DNA of 29,643 nucleotides from Zygophlyctis sp. KS116 (Eukaryota; Chytridiomycota). Both the position numbers and the translations under genes were made by a program. This document shows positions 19,173 through 28,288 of this stretch, in pieces. The notes under the pieces are model-generated. The model did not search any database, was not told the origin of the DNA, and saw nothing but the letters and a program-made list of their open reading frames with translations. Numbering within the stretch: the stretch's first letter is position 1; every line of letters begins with the position of its first letter. The stretch lies in NCBI GenBank assembly GCA_054661495.1, contig BAAFSQ010000114.1, forward strand, positions 1-29,643, written 5' to 3'.

Positions 19173-20505
19173 CTAGGAAGAGAAGCTTAGAAATTTGCTC
19201 TTATAATCTCCCTTTGTAAAACCAGTAATTCCAGCACAATAAGCAAGTGTCAAACATGGAGAAACCCCAACAGTTCCCGGAACATCACGATGATAAGCCC
19301 AATACCCAAATTGAACGATTGATGGCTTTGTGGTAGAGAAAGTAAGTAGAGAATCAATATCTGCTATTGTGCGAATTGCTCCACTATCATCCTTGCCTAT
19401 CATAGGAGTGACTCCAAGCCTAATATTATTATTTATCCCAACCAATTGAAGATATGCAGACTCTATTGCTTTAACATCAAAATTAAGTCCACGAGAACTC
19501 GCTCCATAATTCATCGTCATAATATTCACTGCAGATGGTAACACACCATTGCTGATTGAGTTCCTGATAAGAGCTATTCCATCTGAAGTTAGTCCAGAGG
19601 GGCCTACTGCCAAAGTGTAAGTAACCTTTAATCTAGGATATGAGGCGAGTGTAATTTTCATAGCTTTAGAGCGAAGCGTATCTGCAGCAACATTAGCAAC
19701 ATCAGATCCTTCAATATCAAAATCAAAAGTTATACTTGATCCAAAAGTTTGAGCGATTTGATTATATTTTGCAGCCAATTGAGTAGCATTTCCATTTGCT
19801 GCTGCAAATTTAATTGCCAGTTCCACTCCAGCTTCAGATCCTCCAAAAGAAATAGTCTTGGCTCCAGCGAATCCAGTGACAGTAGTCATATAAGTTACGA
19901 GAGAAGTGCCTTCCCAGCTGGGTGCTGCACTTGTACCAGATCCTGAACCTGTGATAAACGCAAAAGTAGCAGCCTTTAGATTACTATGTAGTAGACACAC
20001 GCCCCAAATTAGCATTCAGAGTAGCAACCACTGCTTCATAATAAGGAGAAATGGTAAAAGCCCTTCCTGAAATTCTGCATTTAATACAAAGATTAAGCCC
20101 ATTTGGAACCGTTAAAGTAGTTGCAATATTAGCAGTTGGATTACAATCACTTAAGTATCCAATAGTCATTTTTTGAGAATCAGCAATTGATAGCCAAGTA
20201 TTACCAGTCCGAGTAGTAGTGAAACTTGAGCATGTACAAGTATTTGCATTGATTGAACAAGAAATACAAAGTTGCTGGCCTACAAACAATATAGTCGTAA
20301 GTGCTTCAGGATTGCATCTTTGAAGATTAGCTACAGATACTCTATTATTTTGAGCAATCAGAGACAGATAATCACCACCTATTACTGTATATGTCCTTAG
20401 ACAAACCCGAACATTACAAGTCAATGCAGTACTTGCATGAATAAAGAAGATTGTAAGCAAATCATGATAAATTTCAATTATACGCCACATTCCAAGATCG
20501 CTCAT
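19173..20505 (-). CDS. Secreted LysM-GH18 chitinase
   Basis: Exons 20505-19999 and 19973-19173 give 435 aa. The intron 19974-19998 (25 nt, GTGTCT donor) joins 'TLNANLGR' to 'AATFAFITGSGS'. The signal peptide lies near residues 6-29 (WRIIEIYHDLLTIFFIHASTA). LysM1 (about 37-81, 'RTYTVIGGDYLSLIAQ...NPEAL..ILFVGQQLCI') and LysM2 (about 95-141) should bind chitin oligomers. The GH18 domain (170-435) has 'SFGGSE' and 'ITFDFDIEG', whose DxDxE gives the catalytic Glu at about 257, and 'MTMNYG'. It hydrolyses chitin with substrate-assisted catalysis. Spacing from the upstream stop (20555) excludes longer starts without overlap; ATG at 20490 is an alternative because a TATA-like element lies at 20531-20539. 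It may act in cell-wall remodelling or on a chitinous host or prey. Confidence 0.9.
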
Positions 20506-20530
20506 GTATTTAAGAGAAACCCATCTTATA

Positions 20531-20539
20531 TATTTTATA
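20531..20539 (-). promoter_or_regulatory. TATA-like element of the chitinase gene
   Basis: The minus strand reads TATAAAATA followed by TATAAG in the 49-nt gap between the upstream gene's stop and the chitinase start. Initiation about 25-35 nt downstream would fall at or just before 20505, supporting a short leader and making ATG 20490 a realistic alternative start. Confidence 0.45.
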
Positions 20540-20554
20540 TCTTTAGAATATATT

Positions 20555-21058
20555 TTAATTCTTTGAGAGAGAAATGATTCCAGAGCAAGATGCAAACATT
20601 GTTCCCATTACTAAAAACGTATTTGCAACCAGAATCGGACGTGAGATTAGAGGATTAGCTTCCAGACCTCTGTACAATGTAGCAGTAGCCACCCGATATC
20701 CAAGACCAGCCGTTCCCCCAGCCAAAAAGTTTGTTACATGCCACTTCCAATTAGAATGATCCCAAACTTGAGTAGACATTCCTTTTCTAACTCCAGTAAC
20801 AAGTCCTTGGTAAATTAAAAAACAAGATCCAAACCCAACGATAGACTTGAAACTATTCCAGTATAATAATCTTTTCATGGATCTGAATTCTATCTCTGTT
20901 TCAGGGAAAGATGGGATATTTAAAGAGTGTGAAATAAATGCAGTTGATAGTCCAACACCAGATCCAATAACAGCCGTATGGATCGGAGAAGGATAAGTAT
21001 CATTAAGCATAAAAATGCCCATTATAGTCGGAGAAACTGATAGTGCAGTGGCAAACAT
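20555..21058 (-). CDS. Small four-TM protein, possibly Tim17/NDUFA11-like
   Basis: A single exon of 167 aa. Four hydrophobic segments are visible, near residues 25-46, 70-91, 108-130 and 140-162. They are rich in Gly, Ala and Ser, with 'GLVTGVRKGM.TQVWDHSNWKWHVTNFLAGGTAGL' in the middle. A basic loop followed by D-x-x-N and a GG-x-x-G-x-x-G helix is reminiscent of the Tim17/Tim22/Tim23/NDUFA11 superfamily of mitochondrial inner-membrane proteins. The match is weak and I cannot name the protein. Codon use and AT content match the neighbours, and no tiny intron is needed. It lies between the chitinase, which begins 49 nt after its stop, and the tRNA-Ala. Confidence 0.65.
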   Translation of the reverse strand: MFATALSVSPTIMGIFMLNDTYPSPIHTAVIGSGVGLSTAFISHSLNIPSFPETEIEFRSMKRLLYWNSFKSIVGFGSCFLIYQGLVTGVRKGMSTQVWDHSNWKWHVTNFLAGGTAGLGYRVATATLYRGLEANPLISRPILVANTFLVMGTMFASCSGIISLSKN

Positions 21059-21262
21059 TTGTGTATCGCAAACCTAAATTTTGTATTTACTATTTCAATT
21101 GATAATGTTCTTGATAATCTGCAACTAATCTTGATCTTGGTAAATAGCTGTCCATTCTTGAACAAATTCAATATTAAAAATACTCAAAGTCCAACATGTC
21201 TAAAGTAAACTTGTCTGACATAAACCCCAAACTATGAATACAACATCCAAAAGAATAAAATG

Positions 21263-21268
21263 AAAAAA
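21263..21268 (-). terminator. Pol III T-run terminator of tRNA-Ala
   Basis: Six consecutive T residues on the minus strand start 7 nt after the tRNA 3' end, the usual signal for RNA polymerase III release. Confidence 0.7.
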
Positions 21269-21275
21269 TAATGAT

Positions 21276-21348
21276 TGGAGAACGCCGGCATCGATCCGGC
21301 TACTTCTTGCATGCTAAGCAAGCGCTCTACCATTTGAGCTAGATCCCC
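21276..21348 (-). tRNA. tRNA-Ala (anticodon AGC)
   Basis: A 73-nt cloverleaf on the minus strand without intron. The acceptor stem is GGGGATC / GTTCTCC with one U6-U67 mismatch and a G-U pair, discriminator A73. The D stem is GCTC/GAGC, the anticodon stem CTTGC/GCAAG with loop TTAGCAT (AGC; A34 presumably becomes inosine and reads GCU, GCC and GCA). The T stem is GCCGG/CCGGC with loop ATCGATG, the A54 form usual for eukaryotic tRNA-Ala. Internal A and B boxes are intact, CCA is not encoded, and a T6 terminator follows. The U6-U67 mismatch is unusual but tolerable; the G3-U70 pair, the alanyl-tRNA synthetase identity element, is present. Confidence 0.96.
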
Positions 21349-21507
21349 GATGAAAAAAGGAGAAATGCACTTGTACAGTATACTAAAACCAATTTGTGAA
21401 AAAAGAATTCAGCTGAAAATCAAGACTTATTTCAAACTGTGCAAACACAAAAAATGTAAAATTAACAATAGTTTTTTTATATTTTATTATTCTTAAAATG
21501 CAAAATG

Positions 21508-22272
21508 TTAAAATGGAAGAGGATTTCCATGATAATCCAAAAAGAGTCCTGTTTTACTATCATCCAAAGAATTCATGACTTTAAAGAGCTCTTCTGCGCA
21601 TTCATCAGGAGACTTTAGGGGTACATTTTTGACATATGGACGTGATAGATCTGTATCTATTGTTCCTGGATGTAAGGAAATCACAATTGATCGTTTTCCC
21701 ATCTCGACTGAAAATGTTCTTGTCAATTGATTTAATGCAGCCTTTGACATTCTGTAAGAATACCATCCCCCTAAACGATTATCACCAATACTACCAGTTT
21801 TAGCAGAGATGTTTACCCAAACTGGTTTAGACCAATCTGAAAGTGTTTTTTGTGGTGGAGCTAATAAACTGCTAAAATGCTTGCCTACAAGAAGTGGTCC
21901 AAATGTATTAACAGAAAAATGCGCTTCAAGATTTAAACGATCTACTGCTTTAATTGATTTGTCTGGATTTAAATAACCAGCAGAATTTACTACAACTCGA
22001 AGACACTTTTGTCCAAACTTTTGTTGTATTGTATTACTTGCTAATTTAATAGATTCTTCAGAGGTAACATCCATTGGTACAAATGTAACTCTAGATTTCA
22101 AGTTTGATGGCAACAAGGCACAATTTTCTAAAAACTTGGATTCATTTCTTGCGGTTGCTACGACATCAAAAGTTGTAGAATTTAGAAATTTCTTTACTAA
22201 TGCAAATCCTACAAATTAATGGCTCTAGTTACCTATTCCTTTAGAGGCACCCTGTATTAATGTTACGGACAT
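21508..22272 (-). CDS. Short-chain dehydrogenase/reductase
   Basis: Exons 22272-22233 and 22208-21508 give 246 aa. The 24-nt intron (22209-22232) lies within the nucleotide-binding motif, restoring 'GASKGIGFALV'. Classical SDR features are the Gly-rich motif (about residues 8-16), 'MDVTSEES', 'NSAGY' (the NAG-like motif), 'NTFGPLLVGKHF', the catalytic Ser in 'NISAKTGSIGDN', YxxxK in 'YRMSKAAL' and 'SLHPGTIDTDLSRPY'. 'NSAG' in place of 'NNAG' is a mild variation. It resembles the C-factor/sniffer-like group of NAD(P)H oxidoreductases; the substrate cannot be predicted. The ATG is separated by 54 bp from the coronin ATG on the other strand. Confidence 0.92.
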
Positions 22273-22326
22273 AAATTTCCAAAGCGTGTGGCAAACGCGT
22301 CTAGGCGAGATCCGATCTATACTATC
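22273..22326. promoter_or_regulatory. 54-bp divergent promoter (SDR / coronin)
   Basis: Two conserved start codons face away from each other with only 54 bp between them. Both promoters and 5' UTRs must share this stretch or extend into coding sequence. No TATA box is obvious. Confidence 0.45.
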
Positions 22327-23827
22327 ATGTTTTTTGTAAGGCCAAGTAAGTATCGACATGTTTTTGGGACTCCTGCAAAGAGAGATCTATGCTACGATAA
22401 TATTAGAGTCTCTAAAAATGCCTGGGATACCAATCTCGTGAAAGCGAATCCTCTTTTCGTATCAATTAATTTGGAAGCATCAGGAGGTATTTTGCACTGA
22501 TCTTTACAATAAGGCGGTGCTTTTGCAGTTATGAATCATGCAAACACTGGTAAACAAACTGACGCTTTACCACTTTTTAATGGGCACGCTGCAGCTGTCT
22601 TGGATACAGATTTTAATCCGTTCAATGATCATGTAATCGCATCTGCATCAGAGGATTGTAAAGTCATGATCTGGAAAATTCCTCAAAATGGTCCAATTGA
22701 AAATTGTAGTACCCCGGCCGTCACTCTTTCAGGACACGGAAGAAAGGTATTTTAGAGTTTAACAATTGTTAGGTAGGACACGTTCTCTTTTCTCCTACTG
22801 TTGATAATCTGCTGGCATCCGCTTCTGCTGATTTCACTGTTAAATTGTGGGATATTTCTAAAGCAGTGCAAAAGAATGAATTTCTTGGACACACTGAAAT
22901 CATTCAATCTCTTGCTTGGAATTATGATGGATCACAACTAGTCACAACTTGTAAAGACAAAAAAATTAGAGTTTATGATGCCAGAACAAGTCAGCCTGTT
23001 CAGATCACAAATGGTCATGCTGGAATCAAGGGTGCGCGTGTAATCTGGCTTGGGAATTCTCCAAATTTTTTAACGACCGGATTTTCTAAAACTTCAGATC
23101 GTCAGGTTTATGTATGGGATTCTAGAAATACAGAGACACCTTTAAAACAAGAAACAATTGATCAGTCTTCTGGAATGTACTAGTACCCAATCTAAATAAA
23201 ATAGGTTGATGCCAAGCTATGACGCTGATACTTGTATGCTATATTTGGCTGGTAAAGGTGATGGAAACATTCGATATTATGAGTGGGCGGATGATGAGAA
23301 AGGTCTTCATTACCTTTCTGAATATAAATCTACTGATCCTCAACGTGGTATCGGATTTCTACCAAAGCGTGCCTGTAATATTAGTGATGTCGAGATTGCT
23401 CGAGCATACAAAGTTCATGTGTCAATGGTTGAGCCAATATCTTTTAAAGGTTAATTCAATTCTAATATTCTTATCAATAGTTCCCAGAAAATCGGATTCA
23501 TTTCAAACGGATTTGTTTCCTCCATGTGCAGGACCAGAACCGAGTCTAACTGTCGAAGAATTTTTGTCCGGAAAGAATGCTGATCCTATCCTCATTTCAT
23601 TAGAGACAGCATTTGTCCCTGGAGTAAAAGAATTTGTAACAAGTGGAACCCCACCTTCGGAAACTGCAGACGCAAAGGCACCGGTAACTGATAAAGAATA
23701 TCAAGAGGCTTATCACTCTCTGAGAAAGGAAAATGAAGATTTAAAAGGAATTTTAGCCACAAGAGATGCCAAGATTAGAGCTTTGGAAGCACAATTATCG
23801 CTTCTATCCACATCAGACAAGAATTGA
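22327..23827 (+). CDS. CRN1: Coronin (actin-binding WD-repeat protein)
   Basis: Five exons (22327-22486, 22514-22746, 22773-23176, 23205-23449, 23481-23827) give 462 aa. The introns are 27, 26, 28 and 31 nt. Coronin binds F-actin and regulates Arp2/3 and cofilin at cortical patches. The N-terminus '[39 protein letters not shown]' is the coronin signature. WD repeats of the beta-propeller follow ('[34 protein letters not shown]', 'GHVLFSP...[15 protein letters not shown]'), then '[15 protein letters not shown]' and '[15 protein letters not shown]'. The C-terminal 40 residues form a heptad coiled coil ('[26 protein letters not shown]') for oligomerisation. The start is ATG 22327; an upstream in-frame stretch from 22288 lacks an ATG and is not conserved. 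The unique region is short, as in small coronins. Confidence 0.96.
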
Positions 23828-23872
23828 TTGAATAAAATATGTCATGATGATGGCCTTAGAACTTTAAGCGTT

Positions 23873-25157
23873 TTATTTAAGGATAAATGACACTGCTAGG
23901 TCAGACTTTAATACTTCATCAAGCTCTCGTGAGCTGCAACCAAACCGTGTACACAAGTCATCATAATGATGTTTTCCATCCAAGAATCTAATTTTTTAAA
24001 TGATCAATTAAGATACTTTTTCAACTTATTCATAAGGCCCTGCATTGCATTCTTTGAATCTACAGGTTTAGAATGCAATGCATGAAATATTGGAAATCTA
24101 TGAATACGATGAATAAATCCTTTTACCAGACCAAAAACTATAAATTTCCTAAATTTATCAAGAAACCTGATAATACCTGACATCAATAAAAGGGATCAAT
24201 TTCGAATTTTCTTCAATCCAAGCTTTCAGTGGTAAACCAGCCTTTAGTGCGGTATACAATGTAAAAAGTGTTGCGAATGGTAACTTGTAAGAGTCTTGAT
24301 AATTAAACTAACAGTTTTACCAAATCTAGAGACAAAATTTACACATTCTACCTGTATTTTGGGAGAATGCAATAATTCCGTTGCCCTTCTATTTATCGTA
24401 TATATATTTGAAAACTGAAAGATATCTAGCAAGACAATGTAACCATAATATAGTAAATGCTGAATTGCAATTATTGCAAATTTAATATCAATATCTGCAA
24501 GATCTGAAATCTTTCGAACATGATACACCCCATTTATAAACGGTAATATACGCTGAATAGAGAGATCTAAAGATTTGTTGACTGTTATAGAACTGATCAA
24601 TATTGGAACTTGATAATCATACACCTTACTAGGCTGCTTATAAATCGGAAATACCTAAATTTATTAATTTAATAATTAATTACCTTTAAGTTTATCCTAT
24701 TAAATTCACCCACATAGATTTGAGATTCAAAGTATGTATTTAGATCATTATAAATCTGTTCAATGATATCACGCAACTGACTTTTCTTTGATGCATCTGA
24801 AAGTAATTCTGATTCCAATTCCAAACTTGTTAATTCTCTTGCCATTTTGCGCACAACGCCTTCAAAAACCATGGTATTATCATTTACATCAAAAACAAAA
24901 CAGAGATTAAATAATAAACAATTGCGATCGTACTTTGAGTTTTCTATTGCAATAGGCAGCCCACATATTTTAAAAGATCCAATAGTAATATTAATGTATC
25001 GTCCACATAATTCACTTTTCGGGATAAGATACTCACAGAGTGCATCGAAATCAGAACTCTTCAATGTACTTTCAGGGACTTGAAAAACCAATTTTGGGCC
25101 TTGAACTGTATCAAACTCTGCATAAAAGATGCTAGAAATGGATGGGATCGAGTTCAT
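23873..25157 (-). CDS. NPR2: NPR2/NPRL2, GATOR1 (SEACIT) subunit
   Basis: Five exons (25157-24684, 24654-24321, 24294-24177, 24148-24017, 23987-23873) give 390 aa, normal for the family. The introns are 29, 26, 28 and 29 nt. Npr2 with Npr3 and Iml1 forms a GAP complex that inhibits TORC1 on amino-acid starvation at the vacuole. Key motifs: 'FYAEFDTVQGPKLVFQVPES', 'CEYLIPKSELCGRYI', 'IENSKYDRNCLLFNLCFVFD', 'GVYHVRKISDLADIDIKFAIIAIQHLLYYGYIVLLDIFQFSN', '(R)KFIVFGLVKGFIHRIHRFP' and the terminal 'FLDGKHHYDDLCTRFGCS..EL'. The last exon is required to reach the conserved 'LDG..YDDLC' end. The chosen ATG (25157) follows the YecM-like stop by 23 nt. The 3' end is 45 bp from the convergent coronin stop. 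Confidence 0.94.
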
Positions 25158-25180
25158 TACCAAAGCCCTTACAGTCTAAA

Positions 25181-25732
25181 TTATAATCTATTCATTTCTT
25201 GTTGGATAACATCCTTTAAAGAAGCATTATGAAATTTAACGCTAGATCCGTTATCCAAAACAAGTCGTATATCAGCATTCACGTCCTTGTTCAATGCGCT
25301 AATGTCCCATTTCATTGGAAATTTGATCATAAATTCTGATAATGGTTCAGAGACTACAAATTCAACATGCTCTAATCCTGAATCATAATTTGATCCTAAT
25401 TTAGGAGACGGCACTTCTAAAACACCAATTGATATTTCATGTCCGGCTCGTAACTTAAAGTGAAGCGGATCATGTAATTCAAAAGTAGAAATCAATCTTC
25501 CTCCGACCATTGATTCAATCAATAGACATGCAAAAGTATTGCATTCTTTTACAATTTCATGATATTCAGAGATTGAACTGGTTCGGTAACAGATATGATC
25601 TAGTTCTAAATTTTTCAAAGGAAGATCCTTTAAAGAGTCAAAAATGTATTGAACAAAATCTAAAGACTTCTATGATTTTTAATGATTTTAGTAAAATACA
25701 GTCTGTAGGATATGGCGGATAGAGATTGTCAT
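25181..25732 (-). CDS. YecM-family (vicinal-oxygen-chelate fold) protein
   Basis: Exons 25732-25700 (11 codons) and 25669-25181 give 173 aa. A 30-nt intron (25670-25699) with an internal TACTAAA lies in phase 0. The protein follows the YecM (DUF991) pattern: 'LDHICYRT', '.LLIESMVGGRLISTFELHDPL', 'IGVLEVPSPK.GS.YDSGLEHVEFVV' and 'IRLVLDNGSSVKFHNASLKDVIQQE'. The spacing of the conserved His, Glu and Gly positions agrees with the bacterial proteins. I know this family mainly from gammaproteobacteria, where it is a putative metal-binding protein of unknown reaction. Function here is unknown. The intron and matching base composition argue for a resident nuclear gene, not contamination. It lies head-to-tail with NPR2. 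Confidence 0.85.
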
Positions 25733-25864
25733 TGGATGCTATCAGTACTTTTAGTGTGTAGGCTGGGTGGATAAATGCAATTTCAAAGAGTTATCTCAAC
25801 CAAATTGATCAGTAATTGTTTTTTCTAGTCAAAATGATTTCTTTTAAAATTTCCCTACTAGATT

Positions 25865-27181
25865 TCAAGATTTTCCAGACATTTTCTGTTTTTCTGAACT
25901 AGCGCATCCAGTTTTCAAGAAATCAAAGAATCCACTCTTTTTTTTCTCGCTGCTTTCATCCTTGACAGTGTTGTTTCCATCCTTGACAGCATTGTTTTTA
26001 TGATCATTGTTTGTAGATTTGTTTCCAAAGGCTTCAATAATTAATTCTTTTTGTTTCTTGGTTAATGATTTTGGAATTTCAATCTTTATAGTCACTTGAT
26101 GATCACCCTTGTCTGATCGGCTACGAGGTAATAATACTCCTCTCTTTCTTAAAACTCGAACTTCTTCTGGTTGAACACCTGCAGGAAGAGTCAAGTCTAC
26201 ATCACCATCAATTGTTGGAACTCTAACAACTCCACCTAAAAGAGCAGTTGAAAGAGGAATAGAAACATTAGATAAGATATTTGCACCTTGGCGTTTAAAT
26301 TTTGGATGTGAAGAGACCTAAAATTCAATTTTAAAAATAAGGAAATACCTTTAATACGACATATAAGTCTCCTAAAGGACCTTTACCTTCTAATGGAGCA
26401 TGTCCTTGATTTCCAAGTCTTATTCTAGAACCATCATCAACTCCTTCAGGAATATTAACAATGATTGATTTCTTTTCCCGAACTCTACCCTTTCCGTCAC
26501 AAGATTGACAATTTGAATTTCTTGGAGTTTGAACTCCTTGTCCTCTACAAGCATTACATGTAGAAGACATTAAAAGACCTCCACGTTGAAATATAGTTTG
26601 GCCAGTCCCCTTACAAACACCACAAGTAGTCCTTTTAGCACCTGCCTTTAAACCAGATCCCTTACAAGGATTACATTCTATAATCCTTTCATATTCTAAT
26701 GGTTTAGATGCTCCTTTTGCGGCCTCCATAAAGTCAATTTTAAAAGAGACTGTTACATCTTGACCCATTGCCATTCCACTAGATCTTTGACCTCCGAATG
26801 CAGAAAACAATTGATCAAATATATCCTCTGAGAATCCTTTTCCAAAACCAGAGAATCCAGGATGGCCATTTGGATTAAACCCGGCCCCGCCATTCTCAAA
26901 TGCCGATGAACCAAACTGATCATACTGAGCCTTTTTACTTTCATCTGATAAAATCTCATAAGCCGATTGGATTTCCACAAACTTTTCCTTTGCCGATGGA
27001 TCCTTGTTAGTATCTGGATGATACTGTTTTGCCAATTGATAGTATGATTTCTTGATCTCTGATGCAGAAGCACTTTTACCAACTCCCAACACTTGATAAG
27101 GATCTCCTTTAAAGGATCTTAGAAGGCCTAAAGTTACTTGTCTGAATTACCTGAAGAGTGAAACGATCTAAATCGAAACAT
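25865..27181 (-). CDS. MDJ1: Mitochondrial type I DnaJ/Hsp40 co-chaperone (Mdj1/Tid1-like)
   Basis: Three exons (27181-27151, 27127-26349, 26317-25865) give 420 aa. The introns are 27128-27150 (23 nt) and 26318-26348 (31 nt). It stimulates mitochondrial Hsp70 ATPase and helps matrix protein folding. The first 17 residues ([17 protein letters not shown]) are a basic amphipathic presequence. The J domain (about 18-85) has HPD at 47-49. A Gly/Phe region follows, then four zinc-binding repeats ([32 protein letters not shown]; about 160-225). The C-terminal substrate-binding domains include '[17 protein letters not shown]', '[23 protein letters not shown]' and '[26 protein letters not shown]'. The tail is Lys/Asn/Ser-rich. 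Intron 2 lies just before '[11 protein letters not shown]'. The gene is divergent from the thiouridylase 27 bp away. Confidence 0.95.
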
Positions 27182-27208
27182 TTTCAAATTTGAGTTTTAT
27201 GATCTGCA
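27182..27208. promoter_or_regulatory. 27-bp divergent promoter between two mitochondrial genes
   Basis: The start codons of the DnaJ and thiouridylase genes are separated by 27 bp of AT-rich sequence. Transcription in at least one direction must begin inside the opposite coding region, or both mRNAs are nearly leaderless. Both products act in mitochondria, so shared control is plausible. Confidence 0.45.
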
Positions 27209-28267
27209 ATGGTAAAAGTTGTCATTGGAATGTCTGGAGGCATTGATTCTACTATTGCCGCTTATCTTCTTTCAAAACGATTTAATGTTATCGGAATTCA
27301 TCTTTGCACTTGGGACTCTAGGGATGAAAATGGTCAATGCAATCTCAAAAGGGATTGGGAAGATGTGCAAGAATCATGCAACATTTTAGGAATTCCTTGT
27401 AAATCTATTAATTACACTAAAGAGTACTGGACAATGGTATTTACTCCTTTTCTAAAACAATTATCATTATCTGGCTCACCTAATCCGGATATATACTGCA
27501 ACTCAAAGATCAAGTTTGGGACTTTTTATGATTACTGCATGCAAAAAGAGAATGCAGATTATGTTGCAACCGGTCATTATGCTAGAATTTCAAATATGAA
27601 GTTATTAAAAGGGGTAGATACTAAAAAAGATCAAAGTTATTACTTGTCAAATTTAAAATATGATCAATTGGGGAAAATACTGTTTCCATTAGGAAATCTA
27701 ACAAAACAAAAAGTTGGAGAAATTGCAAGATCTATAGGATTGGAGAAATTAATCAAGAAAAGGGAATCGATGGGTATATGTTTTATTGGAAAACGGAATT
27801 TTCATGATTTCATTCAAGAATATATCCCTACAAGTCCTGGTTATTTTGTGAATCAGAATGGGGAAAATTTAGGTTTACATGATGGAATAGAATTGTATAC
27901 TATTGGACAGAAAGCAAGACTCGGAGGATCAAAATCTAGACTCTATGTGGCAGATAAAGATCCAAAAACTAGTCGTATTCTTCTAGTTCCAAAATTTCAT
28001 CCGTTATTATTTTGTAAATCCAGTATTTTTGAACCTTTTTGGATTCATGGACCACCAGATCAATCGCTTAATTTAACTATTAAACATCGATATCGCATGG
28101 CTCCAACTCCTGCACTGGTAAATCTAAATTCTACAAATACAGAAATCTTATTCAAGGAACCTCAAGACTCTGTTGCACCTGGACAACATGTAACAGTATA
28201 TAATGGAGATCATGTCCTTGGAGGAGGACCAATCTCTTCAGATTATCCTAGATTTACAAATTGGTAA
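27209..28267 (+). CDS. MTU1: Mitochondrial tRNA-specific 2-thiouridylase (MnmA/TRMU family)
   Basis: A single exon of 352 aa. It installs 2-thiouridine at wobble position 34 of mitochondrial tRNAs for Lys, Glu and Gln, using sulfur relayed from cysteine desulfurase. It has the PP-loop 'GMSGGIDST' (about 7-15), 'GIHLCTWDS', 'TPNPDIYCN'-like 'SPNPDIYCNSKIKF' with the first catalytic Cys, 'DYVATGHYARI', 'KDQSYYLSNL' and 'GICFIGKRNFHDFI' with the second catalytic Cys. The C-terminal tRNA-binding domain has 'LYTIGQKARLGGS...YVADKD' and a beta-barrel with 'AVAPGQHVTVY'-like 'SVAPGQHVTVYNGDHVLGGG'. Only ATG 27209 is possible, since an in-frame TGA lies at 27200. No clear mitochondrial presequence is visible, so an internal signal or dual location is possible. 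It lacks introns, unlike most neighbours. Confidence 0.95.
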   Translation: MVKVVIGMSGGIDSTIAAYLLSKRFNVIGIHLCTWDSRDENGQCNLKRDWEDVQESCNILGIPCKSINYTKEYWTMVFTPFLKQLSLSGSPNPDIYCNSKIKFGTFYDYCMQKENADYVATGHYARISNMKLLKGVDTKKDQSYYLSNLKYDQLGKILFPLGNLTKQKVGEIARSIGLEKLIKKRESMGICFIGKRNFHDFIQEYIPTSPGYFVNQNGENLGLHDGIELYTIGQKARLGGSKSRLYVADKDPKTSRILLVPKFHPLLFCKSSIFEPFWIHGPPDQSLNLTIKHRYRMAPTPALVNLNSTNTEILFKEPQDSVAPGQHVTVYNGDHVLGGGPISSDYPRFTNW

Positions 28268-28288
28268 AATAATCTATAAATGAAATAT

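Larger units (their letters stand above)
21059..21507. other. 449-bp intergenic region holding one tRNA gene
   Basis: AT-rich DNA between the minus-strand four-TM gene and the minus-strand dehydrogenase. It holds tRNA-Ala at 21276-21348 and a T-rich Pol III terminator just downstream. I found no exon or strong repeat in 21059-21262 or 21349-21507. Confidence 0.5.
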
